Source of the DNA: Scatophagus argus
Lineage: Eukaryota > Chordata > Actinopteri > Scatophagidae
DNA: 64,000 nt
Direction: 5' to 3'
NCBI RefSeq assembly: GCF_020382885.2
Contig: NC_058496.1
Coordinates: 21,432,501 to 21,496,500 of the forward strand
Numbering within the stretch: the stretch's first letter is position 1; each line of letters starts with the position of its first letter. Made by a program: the position numbers and the translations under genes. The notes below the pieces were generated by a model. The model saw only the letters and a list, made by a program, of their open reading frames with translations, was not told the DNA's origin and did not search any database. Below are positions 50,701 through 63,452 of this stretch, in pieces.

Positions 50701-53700
50701 ACTGGATGCTGTCGTCCTTGGCGCTGCTCTCTGTCTGCAGCTCAGCCAGTTGGGCCTCCAGATCCAGGTAGCGGGCCTCTAGCTGGTTGATGGACTGTTC
50801 TTTGGTGTGCAGGTTCTCCTGAGTGGTGGTCAGCTGGCGCATCAGCTCCAAATGTTCTTTCTGGAGTGACTGCAGCTGTTCATCCTTCTGGGAAAGGGTC
50901 AACCTCACCTAAGTGGAACAGCGTGTGATTCAGGTCAGAGATTAATACAAAAAGAATTTTATTGCCCATAGCGGGGAAAATAAGTTACTGTAACACGTGG
51001 CATGACTACCTGCTCTAGTTCCCTTTCCAGGGTGGTGGCTGTGTTGGCCAGTTTCAGCAAGTGCTCTCGCTCATCCTCAAACTCCTCCAGTTTCTGCTGC
51101 AGATCATCTTCCACCATGGCCTTTGCATCCTGGATCTGCTTGTAGTTAGCTTCCTGGGTCAGCATGTCGGCCTAAGTCACAGACAGTGAAATTTTTTATT
51201 TTAATTTTTTTAGGACTTTACAAACCTAATGATGGCATATTGATAAAAGGATGTTGGTGAGCATACCTCAATGCTCTGCAGCTGAACAGCAATACGCTCT
51301 TTGTCTTTGATGGAGCGGTGTTGGGTCTCAGTGAGTTGGTGGGACAGAGTCACATTCTCAAGCTTCAAATGTTCCACAACACCAATCTGAGTCATCTGTC
51401 CAGCCTGGGAGGGGGAGGAAAAACAACAAAAGCGTCATGCCAACTCCTGTCAAGCCCTGGTGAAAAAAACAACCATATTAGCATCAACCTTACCTGCAAG
51501 TTGGCCATTTCGCTTTGCAATCGTACTCTTGCCTCCTGGGCCATGGCCAACTGCTGCTGATACCACTGTCTGACCTGCTGGAGTGAGTCGATTTCAGCCT
51601 GGGACGTCTTCAATCGGCTCTGCAGAGTGCTGCGTTCCATCTGGACCTGTTGAAGCTGGTTCTGAAGACCACCCATCTGCTGACGCAACTCATGAACTAC
51701 AAAAGTGTAAGACCAAAACATTTCATTTATTCATGAGTGGATATGCAAACTGGGAGTCAGAGTTCCCCATCATCACACTGGGTGATTAATTAACTGAAAG
51801 CACAATGAGAGACGTTGACTCAGCTCTCTAGGTCACCGCCACTCACCTGTGTTGTCTCTCAAGGTTGCAGTGTTTTGCAACTCCTCCACCTTCCCCATAA
51901 GCCTGTTGTACTGGTCTTCAGCCACCTTCAGGTCATTACTTAGGGAAGTCAGACTAGCATTTTTGCTCTCCAGGCTGCCCTGGAGCTCCACCATAGCCTT
52001 TTCTAGCTGGCTGCAGTTCTGCCGCAGAGTGCCAACCTCTGTGGTAAGGGCGCTCTGCTTTTCCTGGCTGAACTGAGCCTCTTCCTTCTTAGCCTGCAGT
52101 TGAGCATTCATTGAAGCAAGCTGGGCTTGAAGCTCTGTCTTCTCCTTAAGAGCCTAGAAGACAGGATAATGTGGTTAGCAGTTGTGCCAGATTACTCTAG
52201 GTGTTTCCAATAAATCTGCAAAGCATATATTTTATCGGCCAAAACTTATGGATTTTGGGTATTACGTTAGTACTTAAATATCCATCCATCTGTACCACTT
52301 CATCCGTGCAAGGTAAGACATGCAAACTCTGCACGATAGGGCCTTGGACTCAAACCTGGAACCCTCTTGCTGTGATGCGACAGTGCTAACCACCTATATA
52401 TATATATATATATGGAGACATTTTGTACAAGAATACTAAGGCATGTTTATCATACATACATATACATATATATGGATATATCTATACTTAATAAATTCAT
52501 TCTGTATCATCTTTAGGTATGATCTTAAGATAATGAGTAAGAAGAGGGTCTAATTTGAACAAAGGTGAACAAAATAACAGGAACACCCTTCACAGTGAAA
52601 GACATGTTAATTAAATAGTTAAATGAGTTTCAGATATTTTCTCCACTCCTCAACAGAATATGTATAGAATGGTGATTTGTGCAGAAAGTAGCAAAAATAT
52701 GAGTACAGAAATTAGTTGCATTACCTGATTGGCCTCAGATGACAAAGATTCCAACTGACCCTCCAGTCTCATTTTCTCTTTCAGCGCCTGCAGCATTTCA
52801 TCATGGCCCATCACTGAACTCTCCAAAGAAACACTGAAACAAATGTTGACAACATGAGTGCTCAACGTTAGTTCTCACCAAGCAGTATCTCAATGTAATA
52901 TCTGCTTAAATTGGGCAGTAAACACAACATCAGTGCTTAGAGCTATAAATATTGTATTCTTTTCCGATATGACATTGACGACTACCTGCTGGAGAAGCTG
53001 TCCCTTCGGCTGCGAGGCTCCGCTGTCCCTTCTCTCTCCTGCTCCAGCTCCAGCAAATGTTGCTCTTCACTGGCTGCCTGCAGCACCTCCTGCAGGGAGG
53101 GGAACTGACCCATTGCCTCTGGGGCTATCTCTCTACCCTCCACTGTGTAGGGCCCCTGCTGCCTTTCCACTGCTGCAGAGAGCCTGCCATATGTCCCCCG
53201 GGTAGACACACTGCTGTAAGACGAGCTGTCACTGTCATTGCCATCATTCCCTGGCCTTGTTCCAGATTCACTGCCGTCAATTTCTGAGACATTGTCCCCA
53301 ATTTGATGCAAAGCACCAAGCTGTGACTCAGTGTCACAGGTGCTCCCCTCCGACATCACACTGACCTCAGACAAAGTAGACACTGAGCTAATTGTGGACT
53401 GAAGGGAGCTCATGGTGTTGTCAGCTGTTCTTACTCCACTTCCTCCTCCACCTCCACCATCATTCTCAGGAGACTTGTAGTCAGCTAAGGAGTGGATCTT
53501 GCTTGGACGGGGTGATCTGGACTTTCTCTCCTTGGAAGGGGGGATTCCTAAGCTACCCAGTTTAGGACCACGGGGAACACTGGTCCTCAGGAAGGAATAC
53601 TCCTTGGTCATGGCAACAGTGCTGGCCCTGGGCAGAGCCTCAGGATGCAACATGAGCTCTGGATCCAGGGTGCTGAAAGGTCTGTTCTTGGGGGTGGAAC

Positions 53701-56700
53701 GGTGAGACTAGAAACAGATAAAAAAGAAATGAACCATTACAATGGCATCCTGGCAAAATCTCAAAAAAGACTACCCAGCTTGAAACACAGTATAACGTCT
53801 TAAATTAGTGGTAAAAACAGAAAATGACAGAAAATCTAATGAACAAACAAAGGGTACCCAAGGACCTCGAGGCAAATAGAAAAGTTCCAAGGAAACTGAC
53901 AGCTACTCACCCTCTCCTTATGTCTCTGCACTCTGTACTGTTTGAGTTGCTCTTCCAAACGCCGGCGAGCCTCCAGGCGAATCTTTTCCTCATTCTCCAT
54001 CTCCACTGATGGCTTTGGGTTGGCTAAAGTGAAAAGTGTGTTAGACCAAAAAGAGGAATGTTCCCTGTCATCACACATCACACAAATACATGTCTTTATT
54101 TACACAAGAACTGGTTTTATATGTCTTTTAAAACTGAACGTTAGCAATGAGCTGCATGTTGAATCATTGCCTCAGTGAAAATGCTTGTATTATGTTGGTT
54201 GTGTATGATCAAGAGTGTAGCCCCTGGAATCCTGTCCTCAAACATTCTTCCTTTTCTCTGTTGGCTATTGCAAATATTTAGAGTGTATGTGTAGTACATA
54301 CTACACCCATATACTTTGAAGATGCTTTAAATATCACTATTAGTTACTTGCTTTGTTAGTTTAGGCACATATGACAAACTTGACTCAGTCATGACTGCAG
54401 CAGCTATGCAGCCAGCAGTGCCAATGATCCTGCGAGTTAAATGAACACTTCTCTAAAAGCACTGAACAGGAGTGATTTGGATCAGTCATGTTCATGTTCT
54501 GTGTGGTGGTTTCACTTAAAAAAAAAAAAAATCACCACACTCTAAATACAATATATTTCATAACTGTAAACAGGTCAACTGTGCCTGACATTAAAATACT
54601 ACCAAAAAAGATAATACAGGGATTAGTTTCAAAATCCAGCGAACAGTCCAAACAATGCTCCAAATGAAGCACTCACACCAAAGTTCAAGCAAGCAATCAA
54701 ATGCCTACAAGTTGCAGAAAGGGGGCAGACTCAAACAGCTAAAACAGAATTCCACTATACCCATCTGTTTAGATAATACACAGATAATATACAGACAATG
54801 GAGTTAAAAAAGGATGCAGAAATAAGCCAAAAAAGCAAAACATCCCACAGCAAAATGAGGTCAAAATACAAGGAGGAACAGAGGGGGAATTCACTCCACA
54901 TAAATTTATGCTTACACAATTCAGTCTCCTGCATAGGCATACTGAGTTTGAGCGACTGCAATGAATCACCCGTGTGAACCGTGACCTCAGCACTAGCTCC
55001 CTCAGACTTCTCTAGCATCATGGGTGGATAAGAAGCCACACCTGGGGAGGGCTCTTGGGTCTGGGAGTTGACAGGGGAGCTGGTGCTTTGTGGAGGGGCT
55101 GTTGGAGGCAGGGACCCATTTATATGGGTGTTCCCCACAGCACTGTAGCCTTCTGCCAGTCCATCTCCATTTGGCATCACGTCTAAACTGACAGGACCTG
55201 AGAGGAAACAAAGCCCAGAGGACAGTGACAATTAGTCATGATAACTTCTTGTGCACTAGATTACAAAGTGAAAGTTATTCCACTTGGCAAGCTGGCTGTG
55301 CAGCTTTGTCAAGCTATAATAACTGAAGTGAAAAAGGTAGTTGGAAACACTCATGCAGCATTTGGTTACTACTCTTGTATCAAGGTGCAACATTAAGGCT
55401 CATACTGCAATGCAATTGCATTTAAAGGCACTGAAAACCTATTTTCTCTATTGGCTTCAAATGATGTGGCATTAGGTCAAACAAAAACACATAATTAAAT
55501 GTTATCTAAGGATGTGTATTTTCAAACTTTGACAGTGACTGTTGCTTATTCAGTCATGACTGTTTAATGTTAAAGAGCAACATCGAAGAGTTGAAACACA
55601 GTTTTCAGAGGCTTTACATACAAATTCAAACATAGCTGCACAATATTATTGTATTATTATACTATTACATTATATATTATACTATTGAAAATAATGGCTT
55701 ATAACTGAAAATGAAGCCTGCATGCTACTTAAAGACATGTGGGCTTCCTAACACATCGAAATCAACGTGGAATCCATGAGTTCTCTTCAGTCTGTAAAAC
55801 CACGTCTTTCATGGTTCTGGGGAGCTTTATCAAGAAAACAACCTTGGCTATGGCACCTGTCAGGATATTTCTGCTGCTTTGAGTATGATCATTTTTTAAA
55901 CAATTTGTCTCTTGCATTAGTATTTAAATCTTGAAAATATATTTTCAGTCCTCTGCATATTGCCCTATTTTTTCTTTCTTCTGAAGCTTAACCACTGTAG
56001 ACCATAAGCTCAGTGTCCCCCTCATGATAACTAATTAAAATTCAGTTCAGCTATTCAACACATTAGTCCAAAGAGCTGTGCAACATGGAGCAGCTGAAGG
56101 CCTGGAGCCTTGCAGAAGCCACCAAAACAGGTCATGCATGGAAGGATATTAGTCTTAGATAAAATAAATACCAGTAATATCCCTGAAGGTGAAAGAACCT
56201 TGCAGATTACAAGTTGCTCTGTTCGGAAAAGATTACAAATATGCCCAACACAAAATGAAGAGATCATTTTAAAAGGACTGCGTAACATTACCTACCCAAG
56301 CATACATTCTCCAATGAAACATTAAATAAAATCCAAATATTTTTTATAAACCTATCTACAAACAACTATGGTCCTAGTAATTTAGTAATGATTAAAATGA
56401 CAAATAATGTTTTCAGTTAGGACTAAGGATCTATAGGCTTTTATGTACTACAACATTACTTGTCTGATGTTGAGCTACACACAGGCCCACAAAAATTGTG
56501 TTATATTTACCAGTTAATATTTCTTAAATACTAAAATTCTACCAACCCATACCAGCCACCTTTTGGTTCCATTTGACGTCAGTGGTAGCGAAGATTGTGG
56601 TGTCATATTGAGACAATTTCAACACAAACACTTACATGTGATTAAAAATAATTTTACCCTATTGAGACAACATCATTACTCACCATTATGAATATCCGCT

Positions 56701-56855
56701 GTTGTGTCTTGTGTGTTCTCCAGTCCTTGTTGTTTCAATTGCGTTTCATAGAGCACAGTATGTGCTTCAGTCTCTTTGGATTTCATAACATGGGCTTCTT
56801 GATTAGCATTAGCCTCCATTTGAGCTGCTTCTGATTCAATAGTATCCATTTCCAT
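44782..56855 (-). CDS. golga3: Golga3 (golgin-160), complete
   Basis: Twenty-three coding exons in transcript order: 56855-56684, 55197-54916, 54023-53911, 53707-52986, 52833-52725, 52153-51847, 51696-51494, 51404-51267, 51171-51010, 50908-50540, 50231-50154, 49325-49062, 48877-48783, 48460-48244, 47890-47747, 47601-47404, 47273-47157, 46889-46750, 46650-46518, 46255-46133, 45891-45727, 45268-45105 and 44974-44782. They total 4,608 nt, 1,535 aa (human 1,498). Golgin-160 is a peripheral Golgi coiled-coil protein involved in Golgi positioning, cargo trafficking and apoptosis. The head (1-429) is non-coiled and holds LKLSMPMQETEL, EEQLKQYRVQRHKER, FSTLDPELML, TKEYSFLRTSVPRGPK, a basic patch ending KIHSLADY and a NDSDSSSYSS stretch. 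A nearly continuous coiled coil runs from about 430 to 1,415 (for example VRQWYQQQLAMAQEARVRLQ and AYENAVGILSRRLQEAL), followed by TPVKIPDCPVPASLLDELL and a short final coil. TGA precedes the start ATG in frame. Intron 20 needs a GC donor. Exon 4 carries a poly-Gly run. Confidence 0.97.
45892..46132 (-). other. golga3: GC-AG intron 20 of golga3
   Basis: Coding exon 20 ends ...GCT CTG CAG and the intron begins GCAAGTATTC. The next exon begins AAC ATC AAG after GTCTCAG. The joined protein reads LQRALQ-NIKVELE, matching human LQQLLQ-NVKSELE. Using the GT four bases further would break the frame. Confidence 0.87.
52281..52414. repeat. Fish repeat fragment plus (TA)n in golga3 intron 5
   Basis: The order 'tccatccatctgtaccactt', 'catgcaaactctgcacgata', 'cttggactcaaacctggaac', 'cttgctgtgatgcgacagtg' and 'ctaaccacc' matches a very common dispersed fish repeat I recognise, with its middle deleted. 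A TA microsatellite (52,396-52,414) follows directly. Confidence 0.6.
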
Positions 56856-56950
56856 TCAGAAACTGAACAACACTACTGGTGTTATTTCTGGAAGAGCTTC
56901 TCACAAAATCATCTTCTTCAGAGGCAAGTCAGCTGGTAGCATGTCAGTGT
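56856..56950 (-). other. golga3: golga3 5' UTR part of first coding exon
   Basis: The sequence 'gttcgtag|acactgac' gives an acceptor-like site at 56,952-56,951, so exon sequence probably starts at 56,950 and runs 95 bases to the ATG. An in-frame TGA directly precedes the ATG. Confidence 0.55.
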
Positions 56951-58135
56951 CTACGAACACCTTTGAACACAGACAACACCAAAGAGATCATTTGTAGCTC
57001 TTGTTTGAAGAATATGATGCGTTTTAAAAATCAATATACAAGATAGAGGGAGTTGTAGGTCCGCAGGAAAGATCGGTTTGGTCAGTAATAATGTTATGTA
57101 ACAACACAGCGTCCGTTAATTTACATATAGGCTGGGGTCAAAAGCTAACAAGCTGGTTGAGTAGTTAAGTAGATTGGTTCGAGTCAATTATAGCTTAACT
57201 AACTTAGTAGCTAATATTGAATTCCTTTACTTTTACATAGAGAGAAACTGATACATCAAACCGCGTTAACAAATACGACAGGCCATAACTGACTGAGGAT
57301 TCGCTTTTTATCGGCTGTGGGCAGACTGTTGATAAGACAGACGTGCACCGTATCAACAAGCAAGCATAATGTTGCACTTAAATCCAAGGCTTTCAACTAC
57401 TATACTAAGATTGTAGGGTTTCTTGTGAGAGCAGAAGCAGCCCGAGCTTTTGATGTACGTTTGCGAATTTGCGAAAACAAATAAGAAAATTATGAGCCAT
57501 GCATACAAACTGTGGACATTTGTGAAGTGGCAAGGCCCCTGCATGTATAAATCTGAAAGAGTCTGGCTTTAAAACCCATCTTATCTGATGGACGGTTCGG
57601 CTGTCAGCATAAGGTGTGGTGACAGTGTTTTTTATTCAAACGCTTGGATGTTTAAATTGACATACATAATTATCGTATGCAATCTGTCACTAATGACAAC
57701 CTTTGACTCCGAGGCTGTATTGCTAAGTTAGCTGGAGTCACCAGTTCAGGAGACATAAGAACGAAACAATAATTGATTAACTTAACTTGGAATGTAAAGA
57801 CTCTTATATCACCCTAATATATTGACTGATTTTAATCACGTTAAAGCTCTACGGAGTGCTGACAAGGCGCACAGACTTAAAGATAGACGGATAAGACTAG
57901 CTCGCGATGGTATCGAGACAGCTAGCTAACGTTATGAGTTTACGACGGGAACTGTCAAGCTAAATTTGCTAACTCGCTAGCTACAACCGCCAGCGCCGGT
58001 GAAGAAGGGTGTTTTCTCAAATATTTTAAATGACCCAACGAATTACCTCCTGTTGCATAAGCACGGTACTACCCCCGTGTGTAAATTATAAAATGACAAG
58101 TTCCGTAAATGTTTCAGTGGACAATAAACGCTCAC

Positions 58136-58220
58136 CTCTTTGCGAGCTTCGCCTTTCACTACGTGGCTGTTTAGTTTCCGTCCCATATATGTCCGACTAG
58201 AAACAGAAGGCGAATACACC
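58136..58220 (-). other. golga3: Probable golga3 non-coding first exon
   Basis: A consensus donor (AAAGAG|GTGAGCG, exon end 58,136) lies on the minus strand at the edge of a CpG-containing patch (57,890-58,260). It is well placed to be a first exon joined to the acceptor at 56,951. The transcription start is not readable; the right limit is a guess. Confidence 0.5.
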
Positions 58221-58259
58221 AGGAAAAACAAGTAAAGCCTGTCAGACAATGGGCCTCCC

Positions 58260-60521
58260 GTAGTGTATGCACAGAACGTTGAGATTTTAAATAGAAAAGC
58301 CTATTATGTAGATTTTGTGAGATAAATATACTACGTAACGATAGGATTACATATATTACACGGGCTACAATATGGAACGGACAATACTTGGGCAGGCCTG
58401 TTTAATATGGTACAGTGCTTCACTCTAGTGGTAAAAAAGGTGCTCCCTACTTCTCTGCTGTGGCATTCTGCAGCTAACCCGAACTGTCTTAATAAACTGC
58501 TTTGAGGCTGTCGACATACGCTGCACAGAATGCATTCATACGCACATTATTATGCAATGCCCCTGCTCAGTGTAATGGAATATACTGGATTTCACATAAA
58601 CTATTCTAGTTAATGTGATGATAATATTTGTTGACCTTTTATTTAAAATAATTGCCGTCGCCGTCCATAGGCGCAGTTTGTTTAATTGCATACCTCTTGG
58701 CCATCATCACTGATTAAATGTTGGTTCTGATTGTATAGGAATGGTTCTACTACCACCTGTAAATAATATCATCTTGCAGCTTTTCACTCATTTTCTCTAA
58801 CCACAGTGTGTTTACTATTAACATACTACATCAGTGCTCACAACTGTTGGATGTCCACCATACACTTTGTATTAATTTGTTTAATAAGCAAGCTAAAACT
58901 GATCTGGATACACGCATAACTCTACATCAACTGCACATTTAAGACTGGCTGTAGCCTACAAATCCCAGGCACAGACACCTGGAGGGTCCTGTCATCAACA
59001 TCCACAGGAGGACCTTTGCATGTCCCAAAACAAGGTACTAACCACCATCACCAACATCATCCAATGCATGATCCCTCAGTTTCAGCAGCTCTCTCACTGT
59101 AAGACATCTGCGGACCAGAAATAGCGATGCCAGAGATAGAAGGGCTTGGCCATCCTATTAAGTCTCTGCTCAAATGAAATAGTAGAAGTAATGAGACCCT
59201 TGGCTTTTTAGTGCAAATAACAGTATGACAGTAAAATCAACATTTTTAATAAAAAGGCATAGCATTTTCGAAAAAAACAAATATCAATCAACAGTGTAAG
59301 ATACCACGCTTTTATTTTGATGCCATCTAGTGGTTGTATCGGGAATAACACTGTCTAAGACATGAGAAAGAGTGAATGGGTTGAAAACAGCTCATAGATC
59401 TTACTAATTGATTAACATTTGTTTTGTTTTTCTGCAGCCCAAAATGCAAGTTATCGGATTAATATGATGCTAAACCATCTATGGTGTTTTGCCAGTAGCT
59501 TTCATTCTTTAGAAAATAGTTTGTTCAGATCTGTTCCACTGAATAATTCTAAAGGTATATCTGAGATCCTGAGTGAGGGTGGTTGGAGGAGCGACACTCT
59601 GGGGTGAAAACAAACACATAGTTGCCCCCTTTAATGTCAGTGGGAAAAGGCACTTTGCTTAGCTGTGGGAAAATCACATCTAAGACTCCCTAAGATTTGG
59701 AGCTCTCTTAAAGACATAGTCTGCCAAGCACCTGCCTGCTTTCTAACGAATTTTGTAATAGTTGATCAGAGGAAATTATGTAGGCCTCCTTGTCTTTTCA
59801 TTAGCTTATTTTACTCAATTAAATCTCTTTGGTCTGGTATTTGAAGAATTTATCATAATGAAATCGCTCAAAGTTGATATAGTTTGGAATCAGCCACCAA
59901 AAGTGTACTTTTAGTTCTGTAAAAAAAAAAAATAAATAAATCATTAGTCAAATAGGCAATGTTTCCTGAGGAAGCACACAGACACAACAAAATGTCATGA
60001 CTACTCTTCTTGACGCAAGTTGAGTTGAAATGAGGCTCCAAACCATATAAAAATACATTCAGTTAGACTTGAAGTCTTTATTAATCATTGTTCAACAGTT
60101 ACTATATTTGATTTGTTCCCTCTTTTAGTAAACTGAAGCTGAAAAAACCTTATTGACTTTCAAACAACTTTTCTTTACTGGCCATAATGGAAAAGCGGAA
60201 CATGGGGCTTCATTCAGAGCTGTGCAATAAGAGTTAGACCTAATGATTTGTTTATGGTCACGGATGGGTAAATCTATAACGGTATTATTTGATCTTTGTG
60301 AGATTTTAAAATAATTGTAATACACATAGTAGTTAAATCAACATAAAGTCAAGAACAGGAGTTTTTTTTTTTTTTTTTTTAATCTGGGGGTCTGGTGCCT
60401 TGTTCGAGTTCTCCCATGAACGATGGAAGCGCGCTCCCGACACTTCAGGTGAATGAGAGGGAAGCAGAGGAGCGGGACACGGTTGACTGTGCGTCGCATT
60501 AAAAGGAACAATTGGAGGAAA
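58260..60521. other. Intergenic region between golga3 and the right-hand gene
   Basis: No recognisable coding exon or RNA gene is present. It contains short A/T-rich tracts, including (A)n(TAAA)n at 59,921-59,941 and a T run at 60,362-60,380. The 130 bases before 60,522 are more GC-rich and look like a 5' UTR or promoter for the plus-strand exon. The golga3 promoter should lie at the left end. Confidence 0.5.
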
Positions 60522-60602
60522 ATGAGTTGTGTTACGTCGCTTGGGGCGCATGCTTTTGTGACAACATATCTACTCTTCCTGATGGGATGCGTTGCACAGA
60601 AA
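60522..60602 (+). CDS. Putative signal-peptide first exon, gene unidentified (partial)
   Basis: ATG with A at position -3 opens exactly 27 codons, ending in frame at a perfect donor (AAA|GTAAGT, intron from 60,603). The peptide has a polar start (MSCVTSLGAHAF), a hydrophobic core (TTYLLFLMGCVA) and a plausible signal-peptidase site (GCVA-QK). This suits the first exon of a secreted or type I membrane protein whose remaining exons lie beyond the window after a long intron. The exon is divergent from golga3. I do not recognise the family: the human neighbour on this side, CHFR, has no signal peptide. RTN4R, a human neighbour of ZDHHC8, has a short signal-peptide exon of this kind, but this peptide does not clearly match it. 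The call rests on structure only. Confidence 0.5.
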
Positions 60603-63452
60603 GTAAGTTGACATTTGTTGGCAATAAAGTGACAATAATTGAAAAGCTTGACCTCCAGCCCCGCTGAGTGCCATGCTCACTTGTGTGAAGAGAATCAAGC
60701 CACGAAATCCGTTCGTAAATCTCGATATTCGGCACTTGTTTGTTTCTCGACAAACATTCTGACCTCAAGGGACTTGAAGCAAGAGATTTCAAGTAAGGTT
60801 AGGTACGACCATTGATTTCGGCACACATCCGATGTACAAGGGAAGTCTTGCGTCAGCTGCATTGTGAATTTAAATGTAGTTCGTCTGTGCTGTCAACAGT
60901 TTTGAACGACCTTAATACAGTATCCCCTTGCAGACGGTAGTCAGAAGCAAATTCATAATTTCTACACTGTAGTTTTACGTTCTTTTTGGTTGATAAGAGA
61001 ATAGAACGTCAAATTACCCTCTCGCAGGTTACGCCGTTTCTGCAGTCGTGGGTGTTGTGTTGGAAATAAACTATTATTACACATAGAGGTTGTCAAAATA
61101 TTTGTAATCAGTTTATTGTGAATTAAAGTAGTGTTTGTTTATAACTTTCCAATACATCCGCCTCATGTAGGCTACATCTAAACTAATGTGTTTTTGTAAA
61201 GTGGTTTGCATTTCGAAAAAGGAATATCAGTTTCGTTGTTTGTATTATAAAAATATCACATGTGGCTATCATTTGACAGTCCACAGTGAAACAATGAATT
61301 CCACAAAATAAAATAAAATAAAACAAAAATAAAAAAAAAACCCATAGCCCTAGCTATATTTAAAAAAAATCCAATCTTCATGTAACATTACATCCTCTAG
61401 AGTTTTCAAAGGGATGTTTTGATGGCACAGGAATGTTTTGGTGTTACTGCACTTCTCAAAGTCAGAGAATGGCACGCCAGTCCAAACTGCTGAAATGAGA
61501 ACCACATTGAAAGCATGTAAACCTTATGTTGTACAACACTTTTCACACTCATTGAGGCAAATTCCCAAGCTTTGCCTCTGACATGCAAGGGGTTCATGAT
61601 CAACTGTTTGCCTCTGACAAAACAGGAGCCAGGGGCTGCTTCCAGGGCATGTTTTTCATTCAGTCAGGCATGTGGTTCATGTTGGACATGCTTTGGCTTC
61701 TCCAGTGGAAGAGTTAAAAGTCCTGACAGGATGGTCCCGCTTAGCTATGTAGCATATGGGAGCATTAGAGTTAATTGGTTGAAGTTTTGATGCCATTCCC
61801 TGAGATGTAACTCTGTCATTTGGTTTCTATGGATACCCACACCATAAGAATAACTGTGATTCAGTGACAAAGGATGATAGGACTTGTTGATTTGCATTAT
61901 CAGCCACCTGGAACAATCGTGTCTATCTTAACTAAAGCTGGAGTGGCCCTCGGTACTTACTTATGAAGAAATGCACAGTGATGGCTGGCTTGTTGCTTAG
62001 AACAGAGATCACTGTTTCTAAGAGCTAGAACATGCATTTATTAATATGCGCTTGTCGTGGAAAGCAAAGCATTCAAATTGAAAGTGCCTCAACCACGCAA
62101 TCTTCTGATCCCATATTGTTCTGTTTTTGATTTATGTGTGATGAAAAATAATCTCCCCGTGTGGGACAGTGGCCGGTGTGATAACACAGAAGGATTACCC
62201 TTGACAGAGATCTTCTCTAGGACATCAAGACCACAGTGTCAGCTAGGGGAAGCTTTCACCTGTCAAGAGTCGTCCCCTTCCGCCGATGGACAATGGCAGC
62301 TCAGCGGCTCAGTTCTTAGAACTGGACCTTGGTATATTGAATTGTCAGCGTCTCCAGCTTTAGTTCCTGTGTGCATAGGGTGCTCACTATCTTTGCAATT
62401 ATCTGCCTGAGGAGGCACGGTAAATGATGTCTTTGTCCTCTGCTCCCCTTTTGTATTAAGTTGATTTTTGGAACAGCATAAACAAGCTTGGAATTTATCC
62501 TATTCCCCTAGAAAAAAAAAAGGGAGACATCCAAGTCTGTCGGTCCACAAATCAGCGCTGTGGACGAGGGATAGTGAATTTGATCTTTGTTCTTTAGCTC
62601 TGCTCTGCCTTTTGGGAGGTTTTATTAACTCTAATTGAATTGAGTTGTAGGACCCCAGTGAACTGTGAATTCACTTATTCCCTCCATGAATTGTTGGCCA
62701 ACAGATACATACGGTCTGTCAACTGATAAACAGGTCACAGTGTGTTGGTGAACTGCAATGGGAATTCAGGGGAGATGAGATAAATAGACCAGAAGCAGAG
62801 TCGGCGTGATGAGCTGAGGGTTGGATGGAGAGAGTGAATGAAAGCTGTCCTGTGTGTCCAGCAGTGTAGGTTGTTCAGTAGAAAACAAACTTGCATGTTA
62901 TTCTTGGTTATTGTGGAGGAGGTTTTCAGGGCACCTTTTAAAATTAGAAAGTACAAACCACAGTGAGTTAATGGCTGTCAAAAACATTGTAGATTTCAGA
63001 TTAAAAACTTTATCTGCATTTGGGAAAATCTGCACCTATTTTACTTTCCACGAGTCCTTTTAATATTGGGTATGTGCAGAACTTTACACTGTTGTGTAGA
63101 TATTTCCTTAAAGACTCTTCTAAACATGTGGATAAAAACACACCCAAGCTTCTGCACAATAAGACTATAAGAATAAGAATGATGTAGTGACACTGCCCCC
63201 AAGTAGTGACCCTGTTTTTGTACCAAAACAAAGCAAAGAGAAAGAAATATGTCACTGGGTTCCTGAATAGGAAATAGAGTTGCAACTTGAGAAACAGGCT
63301 AAAAATCTTTCTTTTCATATAGGACTAGGAGTGTCTGTGTGGACTCTAAAATACAGTCAGAATAGCTGTTAGTTTTGTTAAACAACTTCTGAGATTTTTT
63401 TTTTTTTAAATGGCCAGTTATTTGGAAGATGAAATGCTAATAACAGACAACT
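60603..63452 (+). other. Presumed long first intron, nothing recognised
   Basis: After the donor at 60,603 no open stretch shows a domain or a convincing exon on either strand. The longest frame (62,057-62,410) has no family features. The region includes A-rich low complexity at 61,300-61,345. Confidence 0.4.

Noticed and set aside
52858..53287. Long plus-strand frames opposite golga3 exon 4
   Set aside because: They are antisense shadows of a GC-rich coding exon whose minus-strand protein is clearly golgin-160.
58921..59150. Possible LINE 3' coding fragment
   Set aside because: A few phrases looked retroelement-like, but neither strand translates to recognisable RT C-terminal motifs.
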